This document shows positions 50,531 through 62,937 of a stretch of 64,000 bases of DNA, piece by piece. The notes beneath the pieces are model-generated. The model was not told the DNA's origin. It searched no databases and saw nothing but the letters and a program-made list of their open reading frames with translations. The DNA comes from Lunularia cruciata (Eukaryota > Streptophyta > Marchantiopsida > Lunulariales > Lunulariaceae): contig OX419760.1 of the NCBI GenBank assembly GCA_948567375.1, positions 5,952,001 through 6,016,000 of the forward strand, in the 5' to 3' direction. The position numbers and the translations under genes are program-made. Positions within the stretch are counted from its first letter, which is position 1. Each line of letters starts with the position of its first letter.

Positions 50531-51289
50531 CTATACTTGGTCACATGTCTCATTCTCCCCTCAAACTTCACACTTCCCTCAAAATGTCAAGAAATCTATG
50601 TCAACCTTCTACTTCAGGCACTCAACTCTCCTCTTGATAAAATCCTCAAAGAATTTGCACAGAATTGGAACATGAGTCTCACAAAACCTTGGTTTCTCTC
50701 AACTATTGGACATGACCCATCTCAATGTGTATTCAAATATCCATTAGTCCTTTGCAGAAGAATTAAATCCTCTCAATTGTCTCAAATTTATGCATTGCAA
50801 TATTCACAAGCTAATGACAACAACAACCAAAAGGTATTAACGTACTCTAGTGTATTCTATAATCCGCATGGTCTTTTTATTATCAAGTGACTAACATCCA
50901 ACAATTCAACCCAACCAAACATATACCAACACCAAAGCACAAACTTAACAAGGAGCCTATGCACATACCAATCGAGCATATACCAAAATTTTCCAATGTA
51001 GCTCAATGGAGACTCAATACAAATAAAAAATTGAAACTTATGCAAAATTTGAATCTTTAATATTGTTAAAAAAAACTTTCTTCAACATTTTTTCAAGGAC
51101 CAAGAAGACCACCTGATTGTTGTGTGGTGAAAAGAGAAGCAATATTGCATTACCATACTTCTTGTCTCCTCTCTTTGCTCAAGCACTATCATAGGCACTT
51201 GGTCTAAACCTTCTACCTAGCTCCTCTATAAAATCACCATCCTCTCATGTTCAAATATTTGCTCAATTTATCAAAACAATACATACTCT
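50531..51289. other. Unassigned, probable end region of H1
   Basis: A plus-strand open frame at 50537-50890 (117 residues) has no recognisable domain. The region lies just downstream of the minus-strand transposase and may be the end of the Harbinger element, but no terminal inverted repeat was located. Confidence 0.35.
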
Positions 51290-52480
51290 AATCTATTTTA
51301 ACATATATGTGTTTCTTCTTGGATGTTTTAGCTATACCCTTAATTCCTTGAGCAAATGTCAATGGGCTTTTAGCTCTCCAATACAATATTCATTCAACAT
51401 TCTTGTTCTCACCAAGCATTTGTTAAATATGTGCTTTTCTTTGGTCTGGATCTACTTGAAAGAGAGCACAAGATGGTTGATTGGAACATAGTGTGAGGCA
51501 CCAAGTAGATATTGATGCTTATCAAAGTGGTACATGCTCTTTACTTATTCAAATCTGCTCAAAAGAGAGATTTCTTTAAACACATCATATTGTGACAAGA
51601 GCCAAGCATTCCTATCATAATAATAATCAATCAATCAGAAATGAACACATTGAATATATAAACAAGTAGACATTCACTAAATTCATCACAATATATAAAT
51701 GTATCCAAATCAAAGCTCAATCTTCAATTAATTATTAAACCTTCACCCAAATGAAAGTTATATATATCATTGCCTTACTTACCCTCAATGAAGTGAATTA
51801 TTCTTCTCTTGTCATCACAGCTGACTTGACCATTCATGGAAAACAACCCTTTACAATTGTAATATAATTCATCATCTACAATGGTCGTTGTGCTAAAGGG
51901 AACAAAGTTCCATCAATAAGACCTATGCACCTCGGAAACCATTGAGGTGCTCTTCCTTGTCAGGCCAATTCACTTCCTTCTTGAGTATATTGATAAATGC
52001 AGATATTATTCTCTCGATGAATACAATGGTGGATCCTACACTAATACCCTAAATATTCAAGCCCCTCACTACACAAGCACCATTGTCATTATGCCAAAAT
52101 CTGCCGAATGCTAGTGCCACTTGAATCCATACAAAATTTTGGTTTCTCCACTGTGTTTTCCTAAAAATTGGATGCAATTTTATAATATCTGCAAGAGCAT
52201 AAAATGATTCTAAGTCCATGTGGGTTAGTTTTCTAAATGCTTGAGCATCCTAATCTGGAAAATACTTCAAAATAAATTTTGAGTATAAAGTAATATGCAA
52301 TATAAGGTAATAGATACCTTTGACCATTAAGTGATTCCCGCCACCTTAATAACATGTCTATAGGGCTCTCATCACTCTTCTATTCCTCCTCAAGGTTACA
52401 TCCATCTGAACTCCATTTGTCATAAATCTCTACTCTAATACATTGCTCAATCTTTTTTACAATATTTCTATTCAATTTTA
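51290..52480 (-). pseudogene. H1 PIF/Harbinger transposase remnant
   Basis: Minus strand. Exon 1 (about 52480-51783) includes traces of an ALxRFG-type helical region, then GLIDGTLFPL-like sequence in one frame near 51890-51925 and YYNCKGLFSMNGQVSCDDKR near 51800-51860. These correspond to the first catalytic Asp (DGT) and the ExYxNRKGxxSxNxQ block of the Harbinger DDE nuclease. A GTAAGT intron of 171 bp (51782-51612) follows, then exon 2 with GMLGSCHNM and a diverged NEYCxGxLK...R(W) block, the third catalytic region with EHxFGxLKxRW in intact relatives. Multiple stops and frameshifts inactivate it; for instance DGT and YYN lie in different frames. The homologous intron in H2 supports the gene model. 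Together with the partner at 53530-59980 it formed one transposon. Confidence 0.7.
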
Positions 52481-53529
52481 GATTATCATTGGTATGGAAC
52501 ATCCTACTCTCTCAACCTAATTACACAAGCCCTCACCTAACACCTACAAAAGCTCACTTGATTGCAGAGCCAAGATCAAAATCTATCAACAAGCATCATT
52601 TACTGAAACACAAGCACACTATTACCCTTTGGTAGAGATGTCAAGTTGAGTTGAGTCAAGACTTGACTCGGAAATTTGAATTTTGAACCCTAACATCACA
52701 TTTAATTTTTATTAAATATTTATTGAATCCCACTCCATTAAAAAGTCATAGATCACTTCTTTTTCATATAATTCCTCATGGAATACCATCCGATGCCCCG
52801 TAAAATCAACTTCTTTTTCTTCTCTAACCCTACCCATATAAATCCTATAGACAAGTCATGTAATCTGTTGTGGATGTCTATAGGTAATTGTAATCTTAAT
52901 ATTGGAACCCCTTATTAGGGGGTTTCAAATTCCTAAATTTTGAAATTATACGGGTAGAGCTCTAAACTCCATAAAATATTATATAAATGGTCATAAAAGT
53001 TAGTGGTCCTTATAATGAATGGTCTTGTATAGATTTGTATGGGTACCCAATAGTAGGTTGACATAGGCCAGGGTTTTAGTTTTAGTTTTACATTTTATGG
53101 CTAGTTTATTATGAAGATGTGGGACTTAATTACTAAAGCACTTTGGAGTTATTTCTAGCCACCTATGTTACACTAACCATGCCAACTAAGCCAAATGTAA
53201 GTGAGAGAAGGATTATGAGAGAATGTAATGGAAAATCATGTGTCAAATCCATTTTGAAAATCCTCCCAGATCCTTCCACCATTTTGAAAGAATAGTCTCC
53301 TCTCCTCAAGCTAGCATCTCATCATGCCTCTCCAGAGGATTGACATGTCAAGCATGTAAGAATAGTTCCTAATGGTACACCATTAAAACATATTGTTTTT
53401 CTTATTGAAAGGTGTTTGATTTGGTGAGTAAACACACCATCTGTTTCTCAACCACCCCAACATAAGATAGTAATAGAGTGCACACAAGCAAAGTGAAATC
53501 AAAGTCTAGATTTACTTCTTATACTTTGG
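52481..53529. other. Middle of H1, noncoding
   Basis: This is the probable intergenic region between the divergent transposase and partner genes of H1. A perfect inverted repeat GAGTCAAG-A-CTTGACTC lies at 52653-52669, and ACCCC...GGGGGT lies near 52907-52924. No gene was recognised. Confidence 0.4.
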
Positions 53530-53714
53530 AAACATGGATGAATCTCCTATTCACTCTACTTTTCAGTCTGAATTTGCTCCCATCCTTCCAATGCTTGTTT
53601 GATTCCAAGAATTACTTGAGAAGATAGTTGCTTTTGTCCCACTTCCATGTTCAAATGCAACAAGCAAAGGATTGAAGGGTGTGTCTAAGCAAGCACATGG
53701 AAAAGGAGGTTCAG

Positions 53715-54046
53715 TGTAACAATATGGAGTTTAACAACATAGTTAGTAAGGCTAATGAAGTAGAGAATAAGCCAAATGAGCCCAAAATATTCCAAAAGCA
53801 TCTAGGAAGCTTATTGGGAAGCTTTAAGATTAGCTTAACTTGCACCCCAGGCAAATAACTTCTAGAAGGAAGCTTTTGGAAGCTTCTAACTAGCTTAACT
53901 TGCATGCCAAATAGGCGGCTTCTAAAAGGAAGCTTCTTGAGAAGCTTCCTGATTAACTTTCCCTCATTCAATTGTTCCAATGTGAGCTTCCATTCTTGAA
54001 TGGAAGCTCACATTCATATTTCTCTCCTTGGTCTTGGACTTTTACA
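53715..54046 (+). repeat. A4 5' LTR
   Basis: It starts TGTAACAATATGG and ends TTTTACA. It is slightly shorter than the 3' LTR. A short local duplication of GAATGGAAGCTCACATTC-type sequence lies near 53975-54020. TTCTAGAA occurs in the palindromic block. Confidence 0.9.
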
Positions 54047-54047
54047 T

Positions 54048-54059
54048 TGGTATCAGAGA
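54048..54059 (+). other. A4 primer binding site for initiator tRNA-Met
   Basis: TGGTATCAGAGA begins two bases after the LTR end and matches TGGTATCAGAGC except at the last base. Confidence 0.85.
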
Positions 54060-57000
54060 AGGCTTGGGATGGATTGAATTTATGGACCACCAAATCCACT
54101 TCCTCCAAACCATTGGGATTTTTGTGTCCAAATATTACCCAAGCATTGTTTCACATAATTCATTATCTTGCGCTTTGGACAAGATCTTATGCATATGATC
54201 ACCTTGTCTAAGGAACCCTTGATACTTCCGGTTGTAACTTATGGAGAACGGTGGATGTACTGCATATATGTGTTAATCAATTAGATAAATTGGGAGTAGT
54301 GGAGTAGAGTAGTAGTCATGGCGGCAATACAGGATATTATCTTTTCAATGTAGCAACAAATTGAGCACCTTACTCTATTGTTGGATGACCAAGACTGGCA
54401 ACGACAAGAACACATAAAGAGAGCACCAATTCAAGATGGAAAGATTGCATCCAATTTCCAAAACCCAAGGTGTTTGAAGGTAAGAATCTTTTGAGCATAG
54501 TGGAGAATTTTGTGTTTGATTGCAAATGTTAGTTTGAAGCCACCAATCTTCAAGATGAACGGAAATAAATTCTCTTGGCTTCTAGCCAATTGGATGGTGT
54601 GACAAAACTTTAGTGGCAATTCTGAGTGGAGTGAGCTGAATGATAGATTGTTGCACCAATTTTGACATGGGCAGAATTCAAGGATTTTTCAAGGATAAAA
54701 TACTTGGCCAATTTTAAACTATAAATGCCAACCAAGCCGCACGAGATAAATTGGCAGAATTGAATCAAATTGGCTCTGTAAGGAGCTACATCAAACAATT
54801 TCAAAACATCATCATGCAAATTCTAGATATACAAGAAGGTGAAGTTCTGGATCGATTTGTGTAGGGATTGAAGTCATGAACCAAATTGGAGGTGACCATG
54901 TGAGAACCACAAAATGTTGAAGAAGCCATGCAATTGGCTAAGCGCTTTGATTCCTTGGTTGCAACAACTTGGTCTTGACCTCGACCTTGACCTACACAAA
55001 GTCTACCAATACACTCCGCATGGGTAGAAGAACCGGCACCAATGGAGATTGATGCTATCCAACGGAGACAACTTGGTACAACGGATAGCAAAAGATTGCA
55101 AAAAAATGGAGGTTGTTTTGATTGCAACCAAGTTGGACATCGCATTGTTGAATGTCCACTTGGGAATGAGCGACCTCAACAAGTTTCCCAAATGGAGTTT
55201 TGTGGAAAAGAATGATCAGGGAAACAAGGAAGCAGAGTAGGAGATTTTGAGCCACCTACTAGGAGCTTGATTAGTTCCAATGGGATTGAAGGCTCAACCT
55301 ATGCAACTTTGCTTCACTTGTGAGGTACGATATCTAATTGTAAGATTTTGGTTGTAATATTTTGGTTGATACTAGAAGTTCAAAGAATTGAATATCTATG
55401 CAAGTAGCAAAGGAATTGAATATTCCTATCAAGCCGGTGATTGGAAGTAGATTGATGATGGCAGATGATAGAAAAGGTTTTGCATTCCGTACTATGCATC
55501 CTGTTACCTTTAAGATTGGGAAGGAGTATTTGGAGTGTATGAAGTTTGTAGTGGTAACTTTGCATTGTGATGTCATTTTAGCCCTACCTTGGCTTGAATG
55601 TCATAAAGTTCAATTTGATTGGACTTGACGACAAATTTAAGTAAAACACCAAGGTAGGAATTTCCGATTAGGTTTTCTGGCATCTCTGAGTAAGACACCT
55701 AAGAATAATCAGTCCTAGGATGGGAAATTTGTTGAGAATGTAGCCATATAGCATACCTTGAATAGAAAGGAGTCCCAAGATGGGAAGTTTTCAGAAAGGC
55801 AACTAGGGAGCAAGCTTTGCAAAGAGAAGAGTCCCTAGATGGGAATTTTGTTAGTGAAGCAACCATAGAGCAAGCTTTGGAGGAAGATAAGTCTGTTTTT
55901 GTGGTGTGGATGAAGCCGATTGCACAAGGACAATTAGAGGATGGCAAAGAGCCTCATCAAGCAATGGTTGATCAGATAGTTCAAGAGTTTGTGGACGTGT
56001 TTCCAGATAATTTGCCGAAGGGATTTCCCTTCGATCATGGTATGCCCTTCAAGATTGAGTTATTGTCAAGGAGTGCTCCAGTGAGGAAACCAATCTATCG
56101 GTTCTCACCAAAGGAGTTGGAGGGGTTGCAAATAACACTTACGGAGTTGTTAGAGAAGGACTTCATACAATATAGTACCTCTCCTTGGGGAGCACCGGTA
56201 CTATTTGTTCCAAAGAAGGATGGAGGACTTCGTTTCTGTTTTGATTATTGTGGGCTCAATAAGCAAACAATGAAGAATGCATATCCCTTGCCTTGGATTG
56301 ATGACTTGCTTGATCAATTGAGTGGAGCACAACAATTTTCCAAGTTGGATCTTTGCAGCGGTTATTGGCAAATCTCCATTGATAGGGAGGATGTGCAAAA
56401 GACTTCCTTTTGCACAAGGTATGGGCATTTTGAGTAGAGAGTTCTACCTTTCGGGCTCACTAATGCTCCAACAGTCTTCATGGATCAGATGCATCAAGTG
56501 TTGGAGGGACTACTGGATCGGTACATGGTGGTGTTCTTGGATGATATCTCAATCTATAGCAAGATAGAAGCAAAACACATGAATCATGTGCAAGAAGTCC
56601 TAAGATGACTACAAAAATGGAAATTTTACTACAATAAGTCAAAGTGTGCCTTTTGGCAAAAGGAAGTTACCTTTTGGGTCACAAGATCTCATCAGACGGG
56701 ATCAAGATGGAAGAAGAGAAAATCAAGGCCATTACTGATTGGCCTACTCCAAAGGATGCTATAGAAGTACGGGTATTTAATGGGTTGGCTAGTTTTTACC
56801 AATGGTTCATCCATTATTATACTCATGTGGCTGCACCATTGACTGACCTCTTGAGGAAGGACTTGAGCTTCCAGTGGACCACCAAGCACAAAGAAGCATT
56901 CCAAAAGTTGAAACATATGGTGTCTTCAAGACCCATTCTTCAACCGTATGATCCTCAACTACCTTGTGTGGTTGATTTTGATTCTTCTAACTTTGCAATT

Positions 57001-58875
57001 GGAGCCGTGTTGCAACAAGAATTCCCAAACAGACTACATCCTATTGCCTTTGTGTATCGCCAACTCAATACGGCTGAAAGAAACTACTCTACTCAAGATT
57101 GTGAACAACTTGCAATGGTATATGCCACCAAGGCATGGAGGCATTACCTCTTAGGGAAACAAGTGATCATGCAAACTGATCACAAACCATTGTTGCAGAT
57201 CTTACACTTGGAACACATGAAGAGTTGACATCATCAATAGGAGGAACAACTCCAATTTTTTGACATCAAACTTGAGTATAAACCCGGTCAGTTCAATGTC
57301 ATCCTTGATGCCTTATCATGATGACCTGATTTGAAATCTCTTCCTCTCATCACAACAGCAATTACAATAGTGACAATTGACTCTAAGGTCCAAAAAAGTT
57401 TTGGTTAGCTCTACAACAAGATCTCTTCTTCCAATGGTACATGGTCGTCTTATAGCATACGACAAGGAGTACAACACCTTCTCCTTCAAGGAAGGCCTTT
57501 TATTCCATGAGGACTGGATCTATGCTCCAACCAAAGGTGATCTCCAATTTATATGCCTTCAAGAAGCCCATGATTTACCAATAGCTGGTCACATGGGTGT
57601 GGACAAGACCTTAGGTACCCTCCAACACCAATGGTGGTGGCCCAACATGACACAAGATGTTTGAGAGTTTGTCAAATTGTGTGAGAGCTATCAACGTAAC
57701 AAGGCCAACAACCAAAAGCTGAGTGGACTCCTTCAACCACTCCCCATTCCAACCACTTGATGAGAATGAGTGAGCTTGGATCTCATCACATCCTTGCCCA
57801 AGACAAAGCAAGGACACACGATAATCGTGGTGTTTGTGGATAAGCTTAGTAAGCAAATCCACTTAGCACCAAGTTGTGATACCATGGATGCTCCAACCTT
57901 AGGGCAAATCTATGTCGACAATGTCTTCAAGCATCATGGGATGCCACGTATTCCCAACTCATCTCCGATCGTGATCCTCAATTCACCAAGAAGTTTTGGC
58001 AAGCATTCTTGCATATACTCGGCACCAAGCTTGCTTTGTCCACAGCCTATCATCCTCAAACTTATGGACAAATGGAACGTGAAAATCATACCTTGGAAGA
58101 TATGATGTGTGCCTTTGTCAATGTCTACCATACCAATTGGGATGAATGTCTTGCAGTTGCAGAATTTGTGTACAATGATTCCAAACAAGCAAGCATCAAA
58201 TTTTCTCATTTCTTTCTCAATTTTGGCCAAGATTTGCTCGTCCCAAATTCTCTTCTTTCTCCTCTTCCATCTTAGGTCCCTCATACTTCAACCTTCTTGA
58301 ACACCATCTCCAAATCTCTCCAACAAGCCAAATCTCACCTGCTTGTTGCTCGGAATCATCAAAAACAATATGCGGACCACCATCGTTGTGATCTCGCATT
58401 TGAAGGCGGTGATAAATTTATGCTATCCTCTAGTAATCTACCATTCCCACTTTATACCCAAGTTTGTAAACTTGCCCCTAATTGGATAAGACCCTTTGAT
58501 GTCACCCCAATTGTCTCTCTTGTTGCTTATCAACTTGCCTTGCCTTGTCATATGTGCATCCATCCTATCTTTCATGTTTCCAAGTTAAAACACTTTATTA
58601 CTAACCCCTCTTCTTTTTCATCTTGAGTCCAACCCCCTCCTCCTCATGTCCCTATCAATGATCATGAGGAGTATGAAGTTGATCGTATCCTTGCGCATCA
58701 CCACATTCAACAAGGACGCTGACAATATATGGAATACAAGGTCCTTTGGAAAGAGTATCCCCTTCATGATACCACATGGGAACCTCTTTCTCACCTCTAG
58801 AATGTAGAAACGGCCATCCAAAAGTTTGAAGCTTCAATGGTGATGAAGACATCACCAAATAGCGGTGGGGGAATA

Positions 58876-59241
58876 TGTAATAATATGGAGTTTAGCAACT
58901 TAGTTAGTAAGGCTAACAAAGTAGAGAATAAGCCAAATTAGCCCAGAATATTCCATAAGCATCTAAGAAGCTTCTTAGGAAGCTTCTTGACTAGCTTAAC
59001 TTGCACCCCAAGCAAATAGCTTCTAGAAGGAAGCTTCTTGAGAAGCTTCCTGATTAACTTGGCTTGCATTCTAAGAAAGTGGCTCAAGGAAGCTTCTTGA
59101 GAAGCTTCTGAAGGTCCTTGTATGCTACCTATAAATACCAAAGCCAAAGCTCATGCTAGGCATTCAGAGTTTTCCCTCATTCAAGTGTCCCAATGTGAGC
59201 TTCCATTCTCCTATTTCTCTCCTTGGTCTTGGACTTTTACA
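58876..59241 (+). repeat. A4 3' LTR
   Basis: It starts TGTAATAATATGG and ends CTTTTACA. The TATA box TATAAATA lies at 59130-59137, downstream of the AGCTTCT/AGAAGCT motifs. The U3 part contains TTCTAGAA, matching the TTCnnGAA core. Confidence 0.9.
59130..59137 (+). promoter_or_regulatory. A-family LTR TATA box
   Basis: TATAAATA lies about 110 bp before the LTR end, just after the palindromic AGCTTCT block. The same order is present at 37019-37026 in A2. It marks the likely U3/R promoter of the family. Confidence 0.65.
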
Positions 59242-59980
59242 GTCAAGGGTTATTGTCCACCCACCGAGGAGCAATTTGGGCAAAACAACAAAGGGTGAAG
59301 ATGACCAATTTAGAATGGCTTATCACCACTACTTGCAAATACTACAAGATACATCCCGATCTGTACATATGGAAAGTGTGAATGTGTGTCATTGGGAGTT
59401 ATGGACAAGGGGGTTTTTGATGAGGATGGTAGTCCTTGTTTGACAAGAGACAACGTCGAGCACACTCCCATACTTCACGAGCAACCAAGAATCACTCAAG
59501 AGGGAATGGAGCACCAAGAGAAGAGGAGAATCAAAGAGAAGGAGAGAGTCAAAAAATTTCACAGGGAGGAGCAAACTAGAGATGCCTCCAAGGAGAAAGA
59601 GGAGTGGGATGATGCTTAAGAAACATCCAACAAGAAAGAAGTTGATTCTCAAAAGAGGAGAAGGAACTCAAAAGCTTCCAAGATGGCCTCTACACTCTCA
59701 CTTGGTCTGGTTTCATTGTCGCAAGATCTAGCATCTCACACCAAACTGAGAATCAAGACAATAGAATTCACGGAGAGATGTAAAATAGCACAAATTGAAG
59801 CTTTGCAAGTGGTAGATCTTGAGAAACACAAGAGAGAAGTAGAGTTAGAGAAGATCTTAAAGGTAGAGAAAATCAGGTCCAAAGCATAAAAGTTCTGAAT
59901 CCAGAAGAGTGAGGCCAAATCAAAATGCTTTTATGTCATAACACTTGAACTAGCTAGCGCAAGAAAAACTCTAGAGTAGA

Positions 59981-61270
59981 TTAAATGAATTATTACTATG
60001 TTATCCAATATAAATTCAAATAATTATGGTGGCTCTAGTGGCAGTTACAAGGTGGTAGTTATAGTTACCCCAAGTTCCTTGCACCTAAATATAATCCGGA
60101 TTTAGTTCCTTGTGGTAGTTGAAACAAAAGGGGGAGAGCTTAGAACTCTAGTATTCTCAATGTAAACTTATGTTATATATAAAGTTTACAAAGTTGTTGC
60201 AGGTATCCTATATAATGCATGTTTATTCTTTGTTTGGCAATGCTTAGTTCAATGTTTCCATGTGAATCATCAAGTTGTATAATTTGCCCATAATAGTTGT
60301 GGAATTCTCTCTAGAATTCACCCATAACATATTATGATAATAGAACTACATAAGAAGAGACTGAATATGAGAACATCAAAGCTACCAAACTACAAACTAC
60401 CAAAGCACACTACACTTTCACACTCAAGTTTGACAAATTTTAAATCTTCTCATTGTGGGAGCGCCACTATCCATATCCAAACACTTGATTTGCATGGAGC
60501 CGAATACTTTGTTTAGTTCAACCTGCACAAACCTTGCAAAACACTTTGTGGTTTGCTAGGACTGGGCGTGTTGAATCACATATGAATATACTCTACACTC
60601 TCCATCGGTGAGTTGACTTGAACAATACAAAACTTTAAACATGTTAACATAAGTAATGTATGTCAATATTGCAAGTCTGCATGCCCAATATATAAAAGTA
60701 TATGCAAGAGGAAAAGGTGTACAAAATATCAAGGCACTAAAAGTAATGCCCAAAGTCTAGGGTGCATATCTCTCGAGTGCATCATGTAACCTCTAATATA
60801 AAATAGATCTAATTCAAGAAAGACAACAGCACCACATCCATCCCTTCTCCTGAGCATGCTCAAGAGGCTCACTAAATGCTCATAAGGGTTAGAGCTATAA
60901 TCCCTCAACCTACCGCTCGTCCACTCCTCTAAGAATCTAATGGGTGGAGCTATGAAACCCTAAATCTATCTAGAGATGAAACAAGGAGCTGAATATGAAA
61001 TGAATGAAGTACTAAGGGTGTCCTTCTCCCAAGTGCGCATTAGCTCCTAGCACATTGCTACCTGCAAATATGTAATTAAAAACACACCCCAAAACTTGAA
61101 AACACACCCAAAAACCCATGAGACCTTGCAAACAAAGTCTGACGGCAGTAGAAACCAAGCAAGACAGGCCATGCAAACCAGGCGCACGAACCGCATCTGC
61201 GCTGGCTGCGCAAACCAATGCTAGTGGTTTTATTGTCCGGTACCTGCATATTGGACTTTCTTGCTCGCAG
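59981..61270. other. Intergenic, nothing recognised
   Basis: No gene, RNA or known repeat was recognised. Minus-strand open frames near 60556-60753 and 61012-61417 show no domain. The right end of H1 probably falls in the first part of this stretch, but no terminal inverted repeat was found. Confidence 0.4.
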
Positions 61271-61274
61271 CACA

Positions 61275-61449
61275 GATTTCTTCCCAGCTGAGCGGAGTGA
61301 TGGAGTATCTTTGCAATTTGATTTGATTAGTTTCTCGTTTGGCTTAACTTTATGCCCGAGTGACTCTTTATGACACTGATTTCTTCCCATCTGAGCTGAG
61401 TGAGATATATCTTGCAATTTGATTTGATTAGTTTCTCGTTTGGCTTAAC
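61275..61449 (+). repeat. Tandem duplication with period about 103 bp
   Basis: 61275-61348 and 61378-61449 share GATTTCTTCCCA, a GAGT(G)...CTTGCAATTTGATTT stretch, and GTTTCTCGTTTGGCTTAAC, with a few differences. About 30 unrelated bases lie between the copies. Confidence 0.8.
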
Positions 61450-61577
61450 ATTCGGCTGAAACCAGAGGCATGATTCTGCTGAAACCGTGCTCGGATTTCA
61501 TCAGAAACTAGAATGGGTTATTCATCATGTACGGATATATCTGTCTCTTTTGTCACTTGAGAGCATGTCGTTTGCCA

Positions 61578-61803
61578 GTACGTTCCAATTGGAATTGAGA
61601 AGGGATTCCCAGTCTCTCTCTTAACAGCAATCCGTTGTCACCTGCTTCTCTGTTAACAGTCCTTAACGACATTGGAGGTGCCCACGGCGTCGGGAGAGCA
61701 GAAATGGTTGAAGATCGACTGGTAGGCATGAAGAGCCGTGGGTGTTTACGAAACACCCGGAGGTACTATCCTCACTCTTGCATGCCAAAAACTAGAGCCC
61801 TAA
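61578..61803 (+). pseudogene. Argininosuccinate synthase exon pseudogene
   Basis: Argininosuccinate synthase joins citrulline and aspartate in arginine synthesis, in plastids of plants. Here one frame reads [15 protein letters not shown] second (from about 61635) reads [15 protein letters not shown], then [21 protein letters not shown] third (from 61744) reads [10 protein letters not shown] and ends at a stop at 61801. These are consecutive parts of the conserved C-terminal half of the enzyme, so two frameshifts are present: one between 61620 and 61635, one near 61740-61743. No neighbouring exon was found on either side, and the rest of the enzyme is missing. It is a dead gene fragment, though the strong conservation of the block suggests it died fairly recently. 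The minus-strand open frame over the same bases is a shadow. Confidence 0.85.
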
Positions 61804-62720
61804 ACAACTCAGAGGAGAAGAGTGTGCCTCCTTTCCTTTATTTAGTTCCCTTCAATTTCTCGTTTGAATCGACAAATGGAAGAAAAGAGGTACACTATAG
61901 CTGTACACTATAGCTGGGCCAGTGGCAGTTCCATGGTAGACGAGGAATTTTTACCTCCGCTTACATCCAGACATGGAAGATTAGATGGGCGTAAAGTTTA
62001 TGAGGATTGCCTGGGCATACTGTCGTGTGCCAATTTTGTCTCCATCGACCTTCAGCACTGTCGTGTATTTGTAATATCTATAATTGTGTGACGCATATTG
62101 TGAACGACGCATTTGACATTCGATTTTGTTTATCGGTTGCAATACTTCTACAATGAGGAAAAGTTCGCATCTCAGCAGGCGAGATGATTTTGGACGAATT
62201 GTTGACAGGTGCCCGCTCATCGGACATTCAGGTCTGCAGCCAGCTGCCAAATACAAGTGCTGCATCTGGAACGTACGATGAGCGATTCCTGTCTAACTTG
62301 CATGGCATGTTGGCTGTCACTGTAAAGGATTGATAAATGTGACTGGGGGTTCCCGAGCAGATTATCAAAGGTTCCGTTAACCCTGCTCCCCCTTCTAAAG
62401 ATCTTGACAAGATATGTGTGTCAAATCAGACACTGTCAAAGCCTCCTCTCCTCGAGTTTATGTAGTATATGATCCTCTCTTAGGTAGGTAATGCTTTCTG
62501 CTTAATCGGGAAAAGCAGTACGTTTAAAATATCAAGTGAAGAGAAAAGAAGGAAATGTGGAGAAAAAGAACGAGGTTCGGTATCGTGACAACATCTTTTA
62601 GCCTATCAATAGCGCAACCAATTGTAGTTTGTGCGGCTCGCGCTGATGCGGGTTGAGCAATGGGCCTAGGTTTCCGTGGGCCTGGTTTGCACTGCCCCGC
62701 GTTGGTTTGTACAGCCATCG
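61804..62720. other. Low-copy-looking flank of the ASS fragment
   Basis: The composition is more balanced than in the transposon regions. No further argininosuccinate synthase exon was recognised and no other gene is supported. Confidence 0.45.
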
Positions 62721-62722
62721 TG

Positions 62723-62823
62723 CTTGGGCAACCACAACGCCCAAACTACTCACCTTCTCCTCACGAATCACGCACAACCTTCAAATGTACACCTGGGCAA
62801 CCACAAAGGCCAAAATACTCACC
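62723..62823 (+). repeat. Spaced 32-bp direct repeat
   Basis: 62723-62754 and 62792-62823 share GGGCAACCACAA, then GCC, then ACTCACC, with five differences in 32 bases. Confidence 0.7.
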
Positions 62824-62937
62824 CAAGAGATTCACTCTCTCTTTCCCAAATACTCGAGCATCACCTTCACAAATGCACGACCATATTGGTTTACCATATT
62901 GCAAATGCCCATGCACCCTTATACAACAACACATACG

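Larger units (their letters stand above)
53715..59241 (+). mobile_element. A4: best preserved A-family chromovirus
   Basis: This 5.53-kb plus-strand element has a 5' LTR at 53715-54046, a primer site at 54048-54059, a purine-rich tract at 58862-58875, and a 3' LTR at 58876-59241. Parts: gag about 54320-55250 with a zinc-knuckle-like end, protease about 55340-55630, three 60-bp linker units 55711-55890, reverse transcriptase about 56020-56640 ([14 protein letters not shown]), RNase H about 56840-57240, integrase about 57540-58450 with HMGVDKTL and HPQTYGQ, and a chromodomain 58670-58830. The flanks TTCAG and GTCAA agree at three of five bases. The order of parts is complete, with roughly ten breaks. 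LTRs differ at about one base in ten by eye, which implies an age of millions to tens of millions of years depending on the rate assumed. Confidence 0.92.
53530..59980 (+). pseudogene. H1 Myb/NAM-associated partner gene, split by A4
   Basis: Upstream of A4, 53530-53714 encodes MDESPIHSTFQSEFAP and a basic KGLKGVSKQAHGKGG-like tail. Downstream, 59242-59980 encodes GEDDQFRMAYHHYLQ, then FDEDGSP, then a long Glu/Lys-rich helix with EKRRIKEKERVKKFHREEQ and LEKHKREVELEKILKVEKIR. This order matches the Myb/trihelix-like proteins with a NAM-associated C-terminal domain that PIF/Harbinger transposons carry as a second gene; they help the transposase bind DNA and enter the nucleus. The Myb helices themselves are not visible. 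The two halves lie on either side of A4 (53715-59241). The match is by motif order only. Confidence 0.5.

Noticed and set aside
50537-50890. Plus-strand 117-residue open frame as a gene
   Set aside because: No recognised domain, no second copy and no supporting context. It is left as unassigned sequence.
52653-52669. Perfect 8-bp inverted repeat as a transposon end or operator
   Set aside because: A single short palindrome in AT-rich DNA with no partner copy or target duplication is within chance expectation.
61553-61756. Minus-strand 67-residue open frame
   Set aside because: It is antisense to the argininosuccinate synthase block, which explains its apparent complexity.
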